A DNA stretch of 64,000 bases, taken from the NCBI GenBank assembly GCA_902588315.1, contig CACIOP010000005.1, forward strand, positions 1 through 64,000, in the 5' to 3' direction. The notes beneath the pieces are model-generated. The model was given only the letters and a program-made list of their open reading frames with translations, did not search any database and was not told the DNA's origin. Below are positions 40,850 through 52,246 of this stretch, one piece after another. The position numbers and the translations under genes were made by a program. The stretch comes from an uncultured Pelagibacteraceae bacterium. Its GTDB lineage: Bacteria; Pseudomonadota; Alphaproteobacteria; Pelagibacterales; Pelagibacteraceae. The first letter of the stretch is position 1, and every line of letters starts with the position of its first letter.

Positions 40850-42217
40850 ATGACAATTTATGCTTTATCGAGTGGTCCTGGTATATCAGGTGTAGCTGTA
40901 ATAAGACTTTCAGGACAAGACACCTCAAAAGTAATTCAACTTTTAACTGGTAAGGAGCCACCAAAGCCGAGAGTAGCAACATTAAGAAAAATCAATAAAA
41001 TCAACACTTCTGAGCTGATTGATGAGGGACTAATCCTTTGGTTTCCTGGCCCTGAGAGCTACACAGGCGAAGATATGGCTGAAATTCAAGTACATGGCAG
41101 CAAAGCTGTTGTGGATGCTCTGCACTCCTCTCTTTCAGATATAGAAAATTGTAGATTAGCTGAGCCAGGTGAATTTACAAAACTAGCATTTCAAAATGGA
41201 AAAATAAATTTACTTAAAGCAGAAAGCATCGCTGATTTAATTTCGTCAGAAACAGAAATTCAAAGACAACAAGCAATTAAAATCATGAATGGAAAATCAG
41301 CAGACCAATTTAATTTTTTAAGAGAAAAACTTTTGAAAATTTTATCGCATGTTGAAGCTAAAATAGATTTTCCAGATGAGGATTTACCAAATAATATTTT
41401 AGATGAAATCAAAAACAGTTCAGATGAAGTAATAAATAAAATTAAAAAAATATTAAATGATCAAAAAGTTGGAGAAAGAATTAGAGAAGGTTTTAAGATT
41501 GCAATAGTTGGCCCCACTAATGCTGGAAAATCTAGTTTGATGAATTATTTATCAAATCGTGATGTGGCAATTGTTTCTGAAATAGCTGGAACTACTAGAG
41601 ATGTAATTGAAACTCATCTTAATATAAATGGTTATCCTGTCATCATCTCCGATACGGCTGGAATAAGGGATTCAAAAGATGAGATCGAAAAAAAAGGTAT
41701 TAAATTAGCGCTTCAAAAAGCGGAGGAGTCAGACCTAAAAATAGTAGTTTTACACCCAGAAAATCTAGATTTTAAACCATTTCTAGAGGACTCTAACTCT
41801 GAAAATACAATAGTAGTACTGAATAAATCAGATATTAAATTAGGCAAACCTCCCGGTATAGGAAATTATTTTAGGTTTAATAATTTAGGAAAAAATCTTA
41901 AAGATATAAATATTATTCATACGTCTATTAAAGAAGAAGAAAATTTAGTTGATATAATAAATGCAATCAAAGAAAAATTAAAAAACAAGTTTATATCAAG
42001 CGATGATATTTTAATTACAAGAGAGAGACATAGGCAACATCTGCAACAGTGTTTGGATCATCTAAATAACTTTAATCAAAAAAAAGAAATCGAAGATTAC
42101 GATAAAGCTGCAGAAGATTTAAGATTAGCTACAAGACATTTAGGTATGATAGTCGGAAAAGTTGATGTAGAGGAGATATTAGGTAGTATTTTCAACGACT
42201 TTTGTATCGGCAAGTAA
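40850..42217 (+). CDS. mnmE: tRNA modification GTPase MnmE
   Basis: GPTNAGKSSLMNYLSNRDVAIVSEIAGTTRD, C-terminal CIGK. Confidence 0.96.
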   Translation: MTIYALSSGPGISGVAVIRLSGQDTSKVIQLLTGKEPPKPRVATLRKINKINTSELIDEGLILWFPGPESYTGEDMAEIQVHGSKAVVDALHSSLSDIENCRLAEPGEFTKLAFQNGKINLLKAESIADLISSETEIQRQQAIKIMNGKSADQFNFLREKLLKILSHVEAKIDFPDEDLPNNILDEIKNSSDEVINKIKKILNDQKVGERIREGFKIAIVGPTNAGKSSLMNYLSNRDVAIVSEIAGTTRDVIETHLNINGYPVIISDTAGIRDSKDEIEKKGIKLALQKAEESDLKIVVLHPENLDFKPFLEDSNSENTIVVLNKSDIKLGKPPGIGNYFRFNNLGKNLKDINIIHTSIKEEENLVDIINAIKEKLKNKFISSDDILITRERHRQHLQQCLDHLNNFNQKKEIEDYDKAAEDLRLATRHLGMIVGKVDVEEILGSIFNDFCIGK

Positions 42218-42334
42218 TACCCTATTTTGCTTGTTTTTTGCACTTTTTTTATCAAAAAACGTTGATAAATATGGCTTATTTAGAAAAAATTAAGCCTATC
42301 TTGTAAATTATATAATCACATATAGATTTGGTTT

Positions 42335-44206
42335 ATGAAAAATGATTTGTCATTTGATGTTGTTGTAATTGGAGGTGGTCATGCTGGATGTGAAGCTGCA
42401 GCAGCATCTGCTCGTCTTGGAGTGAACACTGCCCTATTTACCCATAAAATAGAAACTATCGGTGAGATGTCCTGCAACCCGGCAATAGGAGGTTTGGGTA
42501 AAGGTCATTTGGTTAGAGAAATAGATGCCCTTGATGGTGTTATGGGAGATGTAGCAGACAAATCAGGTATACAATTTAGATTGTTAAATAGAAGTAGAGG
42601 GCCAGCAGTCAGAGGACCTCGAACTCAATCTGATAGATCACTTTATCGTAAATATATGCAAGAAATGTTGTTAAACTATTGTAATTTAAGCGTTTTTTCT
42701 GATCCTGTAACTAAATTTATTTTCGATAAAAATTCGATAAGTGGATTTGAAACTAAAGAAGGTAAGAAAGTTCTATCTAACAAGATAATACTCACAACGG
42801 GGACTTTTTTAAATGGTTTGATACATATAGGTGATGAAAGAACTCCTGCTGGAAGATATGATGAAAAACCTTCTACAGGTTTGAGTGAACAATTAGCAAA
42901 ATATAATTTTAAAATTGGAAGACTAAAAACCGGAACACCACCAAGGTTAGATTCAAGGACAATTAATTTTGAAAACTTAGAAGAACAATACGCAGATGAC
43001 AATCCTTATTTTTTTTCATTCTTAACAAAAAAAAATTTGAACAAACAAGTGTCTTGCCGGATGACATATACAAATGAGAAGGTTCATAAAATTATAGAAA
43101 AGAATTTATCAAAGAGCGCTATGTACTCGGGTAGTATAAAAGGGGTAGGCCCAAGATATTGTCCTTCTATAGAAGATAAGATAGTAAAATTCGCAGATAA
43201 AGTTCGTCACCAGATATTTTTAGAGCCAGAAGGTCTAAATGATTACACAATTTACCCAAATGGTATATCAACATCACTTCCAGCTGAGGTACAACAAGAA
43301 ATATGTAACAATATCAATGGTTTAGAGAATGTTACCATATTAAGACCAGGATACGCAATAGAATATGATTATATAGATCCACGTGAACTATTCCTAACTC
43401 TTGAAACTAAGAAGATAAACAATCTTTATCTTGCTGGTCAAATTAACGGAACAACAGGATATGAGGAAGCTGCTGCACAAGGCCTTATAGCTGGAATAAA
43501 TGCTGCCTTGTCTGTTAAAAAATTGGAACCATTCATACTTGATAGATCTGATGCCTATATTGGAGTAATGATCGATGATTTGGTGACTAAAGGAGTAGCT
43601 GAGCCATACCGTATGTTTACATCAAGAGCAGAATATCGATTAAGTTTGAGATCTGATAATGCTGATCAAAGATTAACCGCAAAGGGAATAGAAATTGGTC
43701 TTATAAGTAATGAGAGAAAAGCAATATATTTGAGTAAATTTGAACAAATTAGTCAAATAAATTTAAAAATGAGAAATTCTAAGATTTCACCCTCTAAAGC
43801 TGAGAAATTTGGAATAAAAATAGCAAAAGACGGAATATTGAGATCATCTAGCGAAGTTTTAACTCAAAAAGGCGTTAATATGAGAAAAATAAGGGAAATA
43901 TGGTCCGATATACCCTTTTTTAGCAAAGAAATTGATGAACAGGTAGAAATAAATGCTCATTATAGGGGATATCTAAAGAAGCAAAAAGCTGATATATTAG
44001 CATTTAAGAGGGATGAAAACCTAATTATTCCGGATAAAATTAATTATGATGGACTATCAGGTTTATCTAATGAGGTAAAAGCAAAATTTAAAGAAATAAA
44101 GCCCAAAACAATGGGTCAAGCTCTAAGAATTGATGGAATAACTCCTGCGGCTGTGTATATTTTGTTGTCACATGTTAAAAGAAAGTCTATTAAGCATATA
44201 GCTTAA
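42335..44206 (+). CDS. mnmG: tRNA uridine-5-carboxymethylaminomethyl modification enzyme MnmG
   Basis: [43 protein letters not shown]. Confidence 0.97.
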   Translation: MKNDLSFDVVVIGGGHAGCEAAAASARLGVNTALFTHKIETIGEMSCNPAIGGLGKGHLVREIDALDGVMGDVADKSGIQFRLLNRSRGPAVRGPRTQSDRSLYRKYMQEMLLNYCNLSVFSDPVTKFIFDKNSISGFETKEGKKVLSNKIILTTGTFLNGLIHIGDERTPAGRYDEKPSTGLSEQLAKYNFKIGRLKTGTPPRLDSRTINFENLEEQYADDNPYFFSFLTKKNLNKQVSCRMTYTNEKVHKIIEKNLSKSAMYSGSIKGVGPRYCPSIEDKIVKFADKVRHQIFLEPEGLNDYTIYPNGISTSLPAEVQQEICNNINGLENVTILRPGYAIEYDYIDPRELFLTLETKKINNLYLAGQINGTTGYEEAAAQGLIAGINAALSVKKLEPFILDRSDAYIGVMIDDLVTKGVAEPYRMFTSRAEYRLSLRSDNADQRLTAKGIEIGLISNERKAIYLSKFEQISQINLKMRNSKISPSKAEKFGIKIAKDGILRSSSEVLTQKGVNMRKIREIWSDIPFFSKEIDEQVEINAHYRGYLKKQKADILAFKRDENLIIPDKINYDGLSGLSNEVKAKFKEIKPKTMGQALRIDGITPAAVYILLSHVKRKSIKHIA

Positions 44207-44850
44207 TGGATCAAGAAATTTTAAATTTTTATTCTAGAATCAATCACTTGAATGTTTCACGTGAAACATTTATGGACTTTGAAAACTATATATCCCTGAT
44301 TCTTGAGAAAAATAAAAAAATCAACATAATTAGCCAAAATACAGCATCAAAAAAGGCTATAATTGACCGTCATATTATTGATTCAGCACAAATAATTGAT
44401 TTTGTTGATTTAAATAGCAATACAACCACAGATATAGGTTCAGGAGGGGGTATGCCAGGCATAATTGTGGCAATTATACTAAAAAATATGAAAAATAATA
44501 TGAATGTGCACCTTTATGAAAAAAGTTATCATAAAAGCCATTTTTTAAAAGAAGTTTCAAAAAAATTAAATTTAAACACAAAGGTTTTTCAAAAAAATAT
44601 TTTTGAAATAAAAAATTTAGAAACAGGAACGATAATGTCCAGAGCATTTAAACCAATGCCAGTAGTTTTAGAATTAGTATATGAAAATTTTTCAAAATAT
44701 AAAAATTTAATTTTCTTTATGGGTAAGAGTGGGAAAAAAATTTTTGAAAATTCCAAAAAAAATTGGGAGATGGAATATATAGAAAAGAAAAGTTTAACAA
44801 GTGAAGACTCATTTTTAATTAATATTAAAAAAATTAAAAAAAAAAATTAA
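44206..44850 (+). CDS. rsmG: 16S rRNA (guanine527-N7)-methyltransferase
   Basis: LNVSRETF, TDIGSGGGMPGIIVAI. Confidence 0.92.
   Translation: MDQEILNFYSRINHLNVSRETFMDFENYISLILEKNKKINIISQNTASKKAIIDRHIIDSAQIIDFVDLNSNTTTDIGSGGGMPGIIVAIILKNMKNNMNVHLYEKSYHKSHFLKEVSKKLNLNTKVFQKNIFEIKNLETGTIMSRAFKPMPVVLELVYENFSKYKNLIFFMGKSGKKIFENSKKNWEMEYIEKKSLTSEDSFLINIKKIKKKN
44253..44268. promoter_or_regulatory. parS centromere site
   Basis: Exact palindrome TGTTTCACGTGAAACA within rsmG, about 0.6 kb upstream of parA-parB. Confidence 0.95.
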
Positions 44851-45651
44851 ATGCAAATTATTTCAGTAATAAATCAAAAGGGTGGGGTTGGAAAAACTAC
44901 TACGGTGATAAATCTTGCAGCTGGATTATCTCAAATAGGTAAAAAAATTTTAGTAATTGACCTAGATCCACAAGGGAACGCAACAACCGGCCTGGGATTA
45001 TCCAACACTGATAGTTCAACTGATACAATTTATGGAGTATTAAATGGAACAAGAGAAATTAGTGAAGTTATTAAAAAAACACAGTTTGAAAATTTAGATA
45101 TTATAACATCTAATGTAGATTTATCGGGCCTAGAAGTAGAGACGGCTGATGATAGTAACAGGGCTTTTATACTTAAGACTAAATTAGCCGCATATTTAAA
45201 CGATTCTAGTGGTTTATATGATTATGTCTTAATCGATTGCCCACCATCTTTGAGCTTATTGACAGTAATGGCACTTGTAAGCTCAAATTCACTATTGGTA
45301 CCACTTCAGACAGAATTTTTTGCTTTAGAGGGTTTAACTCAACTAATGAAGACAATTGAAAGGATAAAAGTAAGTTTAAATCCAGATCTGAAAATAAGGG
45401 GTATACTTTTAACGATGTATGACAAAAGAAATAAGCTTTCCTCACAAGTTGAAAAAGAAGCAAGAGACTATTTTACTGAAAAAGTTTATTCAACCGTGAT
45501 ACCAAGAAATGTTAGATTGTCAGAAGCTCCTTCACACGGAATGCCAGTTTTGATTTATGACAAATCTTGTCCTGGCAGTAAATCATATTTTAGTTTTACT
45601 GATGAGTTTATAAACCAAGAGTCAACAATAGGAGCGCTGCTTAATGGATAA
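44851..45651 (+). CDS. parA: Chromosome partitioning ATPase ParA
   Basis: VINQKGGVGKTTTVINLAAGL deviant Walker A. Confidence 0.96.
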   Translation: MQIISVINQKGGVGKTTTVINLAAGLSQIGKKILVIDLDPQGNATTGLGLSNTDSSTDTIYGVLNGTREISEVIKKTQFENLDIITSNVDLSGLEVETADDSNRAFILKTKLAAYLNDSSGLYDYVLIDCPPSLSLLTVMALVSSNSLLVPLQTEFFALEGLTQLMKTIERIKVSLNPDLKIRGILLTMYDKRNKLSSQVEKEARDYFTEKVYSTVIPRNVRLSEAPSHGMPVLIYDKSCPGSKSYFSFTDEFINQESTIGALLNG

Positions 45652-46486
45652 GATTAAAAAAGGATTAGGTCGGGGATTATCATCGTTGATAGGAGAAACA
45701 AAAGTAGAGTCTCAAAGAAATCAACTATCGATAAGTGATCTAGTTCCCAATAAATATCAACCAAGAAAATTTTTTGATGAATCTAGTTTAGAAGATTTAA
45801 CTAATTCAATTAAAGAGAGAGGTTTAATTCAGCCCATTGTAGTAAGAAAATCTAATGATGATGCATCTAAATTTGAAATTATTGCAGGAGAGAGAAGATG
45901 GCTTGCAGCTCAAAGAGCTGGACTTCATAATGTTCCTGTCGTTGTTACAGAGGCAGATGACCTGAAGTCTTTAGAATTTGCAATTGTAGAAAATGTTCAA
46001 AGACACGATTTGAATCCACTTGAGGAAGCACAAGGATACAAAAGATTAATTGACGAATTTTCTTATGATCAAGAAAAAGTCTCAAAATTTATTGGAAAAA
46101 GCAGAAGTCATATTTCAAATATTTTGAGACTTTTAACGTTACCTAATGATGTAATTAAATTAGTTGAAACACAAAAATTAACTGCTGGACACGCTAAAGC
46201 TCTGGTTGGTCTTGATAATTCTAGTTTTGTAGCTGCCAAAATTATAGATAAAAAACTTTCTGTCAGACAAGCTGAAAACTTAGTTAAAATTTTCAAAAAT
46301 AAAAAACCAAAATCTCAAAAATCAAAAGATACGAATATTATTGCTCTTGAATTATCTGTTTCAAACAAAATAGGATTAAATGTTAATATACAGAATAATA
46401 AGAGAAATAAGGGTAAAATAAGTTTTGAATACAAAGACTTAGACCAATTAAATAAAATTATAGATATAATAAAAAAAAATTATTAA
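45644..46486 (+). CDS. parB: Chromosome partitioning protein ParB
   Basis: GLGRGLSSLIG, YQPRKFFDESSLEDLTNSIKERGLIQPIVVR, AGERRWLAAQRAG. Confidence 0.96.
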   Translation: MDKIKKGLGRGLSSLIGETKVESQRNQLSISDLVPNKYQPRKFFDESSLEDLTNSIKERGLIQPIVVRKSNDDASKFEIIAGERRWLAAQRAGLHNVPVVVTEADDLKSLEFAIVENVQRHDLNPLEEAQGYKRLIDEFSYDQEKVSKFIGKSRSHISNILRLLTLPNDVIKLVETQKLTAGHAKALVGLDNSSFVAAKIIDKKLSVRQAENLVKIFKNKKPKSQKSKDTNIIALELSVSNKIGLNVNIQNNKRNKGKISFEYKDLDQLNKIIDIIKKNY

Positions 46487-47469
46487 ATTTTTGAAGTAGA
46501 TTTTTCTAAGATAAAATTATTTAGCAGATTCACTGAATTTTTAAAATTTTTTTTAATAATTAACTCAATATCATTTATTTCATAAGTAAGTTTACGAATA
46601 TTTTCCGGGGTCCATTTTAAAAGTTGTTGTTTTGTAATTTCTTTATCCTTCCAAAAAATTGGTGGTCTTGCGGCTAATATTGTTTGATCAATATTTTTAT
46701 TTTTTTTAAAATCTTCAGAGAGTTTAAGTAAAACTTTTAATTTTTTTAAAAAAGTTCTTAAAATAATCATACTATCATCATCATTGAAATTATTTTCATT
46801 AAGAATATTAATAATTTTCTTATTATTTCTTGCTAAACAGTTATTTATTAGATCATTAATACTGTGGTTTTCTGATAAATTAACAAGTTTTGTTATAGTT
46901 TCAGTATCTAGTTTTTTATTCTTTAAAGTAAAATTATTTATTTTTTCTAGTTCATTGAAAAGCATTTCTCTATTTCCACTACACTTGTTTACAATTATGT
47001 TGATATTATAAGAGGATATGATTATTTTTTTTTCTCTAAAATAGTCTATAGCCAACCTAGTTAGAGATTTTTCTTCATCAGGATAAAAAGCTACAGAAAT
47101 ATGTTTTTTACTTTTTTCAAAAAAAGTCCTAAGTTTTGACTTTTTTTCTAAATTTTCAGAGCTAATAATTATATTAATATCTTTAATATTTTTATTATCA
47201 ATTTCTTCTATAATTTTTAAAATTTTATCAGTTGCTCTTTTGATTATAATGTTTTTTGTATTCCCAAAAAGTGATCCAGAAAGAACACTTTCCAAAAAAT
47301 TCTCTGAGTCGGTTAAAATTTCTTTTTCATCGTAATTCAAAATTTCGTCTTTATTTTTAAAAATTTTTTTAATTATTTCTTTCTTTAAACCTTCATTTTG
47401 TCCATAAAATAAAAGTAAACTATCTGGAATAAGTTTTTTTTTTTCTATTTCAAAAAATTTTACAATCAT
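46483..47469 (-). CDS. holA: DNA polymerase III delta subunit
   Basis: LLFYGQNEGLKKEIIKKI, position next to lptE-leuS. Confidence 0.85.
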   Translation of the reverse strand: MIVKFFEIEKKKLIPDSLLLFYGQNEGLKKEIIKKIFKNKDEILNYDEKEILTDSENFLESVLSGSLFGNTKNIIIKRATDKILKIIEEIDNKNIKDINIIISSENLEKKSKLRTFFEKSKKHISVAFYPDEEKSLTRLAIDYFREKKIIISSYNINIIVNKCSGNREMLFNELEKINNFTLKNKKLDTETITKLVNLSENHSINDLINNCLARNNKKIINILNENNFNDDDSMIILRTFLKKLKVLLKLSEDFKKNKNIDQTILAARPPIFWKDKEITKQQLLKWTPENIRKLTYEINDIELIIKKNFKNSVNLLNNFILEKSTSKI

Positions 47470-47921
47470 TAAAAATTAATCAAATTATACTCTATTTTCT
47501 CAAGTAGTATTTTCGATAAGTTTCCTTTGATTTCTCTCTCATATTTTGATTGTTCAAAGTTATCATTATTGTTATCAATTTTAATACTTTCGGTTATTGA
47601 AACAATTTCTGATTTATCTATACTTTTTATTTCTAGATTTATATTTGCAGTTATGCTGAATTTTGTAATTTTCCCAGTCTTATCTTTTGCTATAGGAATT
47701 TTATTATAAGATGAATTTATTATTAATTTATAATTTATATTAGTTTTATTTTTTTGGTATTTTGAAAGACGTGATTTAATGTAATTATTTATTTTTTTGT
47801 CACCATTAATTTCAATTGATGAAATTGTAAAATTTGTCTGCTTATTTTTAGAATAAATAGAGTTATAACCACATCCGAACAGGGAAAGTATCAAAATTAT
47901 TAAGAAAGTATTTCTTATCAT
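47469..47921 (-). CDS. lptE: LPS-assembly lipoprotein LptE-like
   Basis: Lipoprotein signal [15 protein letters not shown], between leuS and holA. Confidence 0.75.
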   Translation of the reverse strand: MIRNTFLIILILSLFGCGYNSIYSKNKQTNFTISSIEINGDKKINNYIKSRLSKYQKNKTNINYKLIINSSYNKIPIAKDKTGKITKFSITANINLEIKSIDKSEIVSITESIKIDNNNDNFEQSKYEREIKGNLSKILLEKIEYNLINF

Positions 47922-50461
47922 TCTTTTATTATAATGTTGATCAGCTTATTTGGAATAAATATTTTTTTCTTTATCTTCTGATTCGTTAAATATTTTGAAA
48001 TATTTTTTTCTTTTTTTATCATTTCTTCAACTTCTTCTTGTTTTGTATTTCTTTCTGATTTTAATAAGCCTCTTTTTTTTCCATTTATTTGAACAACTAT
48101 ATTGACATATTGTTCTACTAAGAATTTTTTATCATATCTTGGCCAACTGATGTTCTTATTTATATTTAACAATTTTAGACACTCGTTTGATAAATGAGGA
48201 ATAATTGGCATCATAACAATCAGTATTTTTTCGTAGTTTAGCAAAAGAGTCTTTTTGGTATATTTTTCATTTATTTCATTGAACAAAAATGAATATAATT
48301 CATGAAGATTAGCAATAATGACATTATAACTAAAATTATTTAATGAATCTGTCACTTTTTTTATGAATTGGTTTGTAAATTTTGAAATTTTATCTTCCGT
48401 ATCTTGTTTGTGATCTTTATTAATTTCATTTGTAATTTTTGTATTTAAATTCCAAAGTTTTTGAATAAATTTATGAGCAGATGCAATCCCTTCTTCTGAC
48501 CATTGCACATCTTTTTCTGGTGGACTGTCCGATAAAATAAATAAGCGTACTGCATCAGCGCCGTAATTATCTATTATTAGTTGTGGATCAATGGTATTTT
48601 TTTTCGATTTTGACATTGATTCTGTTGGTCCAACTTTAATTTTTACTGAATGATTTTTCTTTAGAACTTTCTTACCATCTATAATATCAATTTCATCAGG
48701 GCTCACCCATTTTCCGTTTTCATCTTTATAAGTTTCATGACAAACCATCCCTTGGGTAAATAAACCTTTAAACGGCTCATCTAATTTAAAATTTTGATTT
48801 TTATAACTTATGGCTTTAACAAAAAATCTTGAATAAAGGAGATGAAGTATAGCATGCTCTACACCACCAATATATTGATCTACTGGCATCCAATAATTTG
48901 AATCATCAAAATTAAATCCATAGTTTTCATTTTTTGGTGAGCAGAAGCGTAAAAAATACCAAGAGGAGTCTACAAAAGTGTCTAATGTATCAGTTTCTCT
49001 TGTATAATTTTCATTATTAATTGAAATATTTTTCCATTCAGTTTCTTGATCTAGAGGATTACCTGTTGCTTTTAGTTTTTTAATTTTTGGAAGTTCTACA
49101 GGTAGCATTTCATTGGGAACTTTTTTTGGTTTACCATTTTTGTCATAAATTATTGGGATCGGACATCCCCAATATCTTTGTCTTGAAATTCCCCAATCTT
49201 TTAAACGAAAATTTATTTTTTTTTTCCCAAGTTTATTTTTTTCCAAGTGTTCAATTGTTTTTGTGATGGATTCATCTGGGCATTTTAAGTTATTTAGGAA
49301 AGAAGAATTTGTTAAATATCCACTTCCCGTATACGCTTTATCATCTACTTTTAAAGGAACACCATTAATTTCGTTTGATATTACAGATTTAACTTCTAAT
49401 TTATATTTTCTAGCAAAATCCAAATCTCTTTGATCATGAGCCGGACATCCAAAAACAGCTCCTAATCCATAATCCATTAAAACAAAATTTGCGAAATACA
49501 CTGGTACTTTATGTTGATTATTTAGTGGATTAATTGCTAATAATTCTGTTTTAAATCCAATTTTTTCAGCATTAGCTATTGCTTCTTCTGTAGTACCAGT
49601 TTTTGAACAATTTTTTTTAAACTCATTAAATTCTTTATTATTTTCATAAAATTTTGAAATTGGATGATCAATTGAAACTGCTAAAAAAGACATACCAAAT
49701 AATGTATCTGGTCTAGTAGTAAAACATTCGATTTCATTTATTTTATTAGAATTATCAATTTTAAATTTTACTTCGCAACCAATAGACTTTCCTAGCCAGT
49801 TTTTTTGCATGATTTTAACTTTATTTGGCCAATTATCTAAATCTTCAAGGCTTTCTAGTAATTCATTAGAAAATTTTGAGATATTAAAGAACCATTGATT
49901 CAGTTTTCTTCTTTCAACTTGAGCCCCAGATCTCCAACCCTTGCCATCTATGACCTGTTCATTAGCTAGAACTGTTTCATCAACTGGATCCCAATTAACA
50001 TACTGTTCTTTTCTATAAACCAAACCCTTATCATAAAGTTCTAAAAAAAATTTTTGTTGATGCTTATAGTACTCTGGGGTACATGTAGATATTTCTCTAT
50101 CCCAATCAATTGATAACCCAAGTTGTTTTAATTGCTTTTTCATTATAGCTATATTTGTTTCTGTCCAAGTTTTTGGATCTAAATTATTTTGTCTTGCTGC
50201 ATTTTCAGCAGGCATTCCGAATGAATCCCAACCCATTGGATGTAATACGTTATAACCGTCCAAAATTTTATACCTGGCTAATACATCGCCAATCGTATAA
50301 TTTCTTACGTGACCCATGTGTATCTTTCCAGATGGATAAGGGAACATCTCTAAACAATAAAATTTTTTCTTATTTTGATCTATTTTAGTTTTAAATATTT
50401 TTTTATCAGCCCAGAAGGTCTGCCAATTTTTTTCAACTTCCTTAAAATTATATCTGTTCAC
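47918..50461 (-). CDS. leuS: Leucyl-tRNA synthetase
   Basis: [29 protein letters not shown]. Confidence 0.97.
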   Translation of the reverse strand: MNRYNFKEVEKNWQTFWADKKIFKTKIDQNKKKFYCLEMFPYPSGKIHMGHVRNYTIGDVLARYKILDGYNVLHPMGWDSFGMPAENAARQNNLDPKTWTETNIAIMKKQLKQLGLSIDWDREISTCTPEYYKHQQKFFLELYDKGLVYRKEQYVNWDPVDETVLANEQVIDGKGWRSGAQVERRKLNQWFFNISKFSNELLESLEDLDNWPNKVKIMQKNWLGKSIGCEVKFKIDNSNKINEIECFTTRPDTLFGMSFLAVSIDHPISKFYENNKEFNEFKKNCSKTGTTEEAIANAEKIGFKTELLAINPLNNQHKVPVYFANFVLMDYGLGAVFGCPAHDQRDLDFARKYKLEVKSVISNEINGVPLKVDDKAYTGSGYLTNSSFLNNLKCPDESITKTIEHLEKNKLGKKKINFRLKDWGISRQRYWGCPIPIIYDKNGKPKKVPNEMLPVELPKIKKLKATGNPLDQETEWKNISINNENYTRETDTLDTFVDSSWYFLRFCSPKNENYGFNFDDSNYWMPVDQYIGGVEHAILHLLYSRFFVKAISYKNQNFKLDEPFKGLFTQGMVCHETYKDENGKWVSPDEIDIIDGKKVLKKNHSVKIKVGPTESMSKSKKNTIDPQLIIDNYGADAVRLFILSDSPPEKDVQWSEEGIASAHKFIQKLWNLNTKITNEINKDHKQDTEDKISKFTNQFIKKVTDSLNNFSYNVIIANLHELYSFLFNEINEKYTKKTLLLNYEKILIVMMPIIPHLSNECLKLLNINKNISWPRYDKKFLVEQYVNIVVQINGKKRGLLKSERNTKQEEVEEMIKKEKNISKYLTNQKIKKKIFIPNKLINIIIKE

Positions 50462-50474
50462 TTAAATTATAGTA

Positions 50475-51035
50475 TTATGGTTTTGTAGTATCTACACTAG
50501 GATCATTATAAGGTTTAAAATTTTTATCTTTATTTTGTTTTTCATAAATTGCAGCTTTTTTGAGAATTTCTTTCATTAATTCTTTTTTTAAACCTCCTTC
50601 TTTCTCAGAAACTGCACAATTAAAATTCTTATCACAAATTTTATAGTAAATTTTTATTGATAAAGAGTCCGATCTTATTTCATTAGATAAAAATCTTATA
50701 TTTATTTTTATAGACTCATTACTTTGGTTTTCCGAATACCAATCTGTAATAATTATTCCTCCACTGTAATTAGCAGAAGATAGAGGCATAAAATCAATTA
50801 TATCTAATGAAGCTCTCCATAATTCATTTGAACTAGCAAAATCGAAGGTTCCACCTTTACTGCTTCCTATATCGCTTATTCTGAAACCCCTGCCTTCTTC
50901 TAAGTTTCTTTTAACTCTTTCTCTTGGATCGGGAGGAAATTTTTTAGCATCAGCACCTGGCAATTTCCCACCGCATGAATTTAAAAAAAGGAGAAACATT
51001 ATTAAAAAACAAGAGTTTTTATAAAATTTGACCAT
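50475..51035 (-). CDS. DUF3576 family lipoprotein
   Basis: Lipobox FLNSCGG, ELWRASLDIIDFMPLSSANYSGGIIITDWY, upstream of leuS. Confidence 0.8.
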   Translation of the reverse strand: MVKFYKNSCFLIMFLLFLNSCGGKLPGADAKKFPPDPRERVKRNLEEGRGFRISDIGSSKGGTFDFASSNELWRASLDIIDFMPLSSANYSGGIIITDWYSENQSNESIKINIRFLSNEIRSDSLSIKIYYKICDKNFNCAVSEKEGGLKKELMKEILKKAAIYEKQNKDKNFKPYNDPSVDTTKP

Positions 51036-51100
51036 AATTAAAGTTATTAAATTTAAATATTTAATATTTTATATCTTATTTTCGTTAAATAGCTAAAATT

Positions 51101-51142
51101 TGTTGTAAATACTAGCTTTTTTGATGTTGCATATTTACAACA
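51101..51142. repeat. Perfect 11-bp inverted repeat upstream of the porin gene
   Basis: TGTTGTAAATA (51101-51111) / TATTTACAACA (51132-51142), 20-nt spacer. Confidence 0.9.
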
Positions 51143-51255
51143 GTTTGAGAGTAATTTGCTAAAAAAACTTAGATCTAACAATAAAAAATAAAAAAAAATG
51201 ATAAATAAGCACTGTTTATTATTAATAATTAACAATAATTAAAGGAGTAATTAAT

Positions 51256-52191
51256 ATGAACAACATTAAAAAAGTTGGATTATCAGCTCTAGCTGGTTCT
51301 CTAGTTGCAATGTCAGTAAATGCTGCAGAAATGACAGTTACTGGTGGCGCATCAATTACTTTCGCTGATTATGGTGCAGATATTACAAACAACGCTTGGT
51401 CTTCAGGTGATGGTTTAACATTTGCAGCATCAGGTGAACTTGATAACGGTTTAACTGTATCTTCGTCATACACATTAGACAGAGGTGTTTTAGATGACTA
51501 CTCTGTATCTATCGCGACTGAAGGAATGGGAACAATTACATTCCATGGTTTAGATGGATCTTCAGCTTTAGGTGCTGTTGACGATGTTATGCCAACTGCT
51601 TATGAAGAGCCATGGTTTGGTGTAACTTCACCTTCAAAAGTTGATGGTAAAGCATACGACGATATGTTCCAGTATGTATCTCCAACAGTTGCAGGTGCTA
51701 CAGTAACATTAACTTACAATCAAGCTGACACAACTAATTCAGATGATTCATTAACTTCAATGGCGATTGCATTATCTCCAGAAGCTATTGATGGATTAAC
51801 AATTGGTTATGCTACTCAGGACGATGATTCTGGTGCAGCAACGGCTCACGTAAGTGACACTACTATGTATGTTAAATATGTATATGGTGCAGCTACATTA
51901 GGTTACCAAATGTCAGATGCTGACAGTGCTACTGATTCTTCAGATGGTGAGTCTGTAGGTTATGGTATTTCTTATGCAGTATCAGATGAATTATCTATTT
52001 CATATGGTGCGCATACTTACGAAACACCAAATGACTCTACTGATAAAGATCAAGAAGCTTCTGCGATTTCAGCTTCATACACTTCAGGTGGTATGACAAT
52101 TTCTGCAGCTGCAGGTAGCGTTGATAACGTAGGTGGAACAGATGCTACTGACAGAGATACTTACGAGATCTCTATGTCATTTGCATTCTAA
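51256..52191 (+). CDS. Gram-negative porin
   Basis: Signal peptide MNNIKKVGLSALAGSLVAMSVNAAEMTVTGGASITF, beta-rich, C-terminal ISMSFAF; SD-like AAAGGAG upstream. Confidence 0.88.
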   Translation: MNNIKKVGLSALAGSLVAMSVNAAEMTVTGGASITFADYGADITNNAWSSGDGLTFAASGELDNGLTVSSSYTLDRGVLDDYSVSIATEGMGTITFHGLDGSSALGAVDDVMPTAYEEPWFGVTSPSKVDGKAYDDMFQYVSPTVAGATVTLTYNQADTTNSDDSLTSMAIALSPEAIDGLTIGYATQDDDSGAATAHVSDTTMYVKYVYGAATLGYQMSDADSATDSSDGESVGYGISYAVSDELSISYGAHTYETPNDSTDKDQEASAISASYTSGGMTISAAAGSVDNVGGTDATDRDTYEISMSFAF

Positions 52192-52213
52192 TTCATTTTA
52201 GAAGTACAAATTT

Positions 52214-52246
52214 AAAAAGGGCCCCTTCTGTAGGGGCCTTTTTTTT
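52214..52246 (+). terminator. Intrinsic terminator downstream of porin
   Basis: GGCCCCT-TCTGT-AGGGGCC followed by a T tract. Confidence 0.92.

Noticed and set aside
42676-43002. 108-aa minus-strand ORF inside mnmG
   Set aside because: Fully antisense to mnmG; no domain
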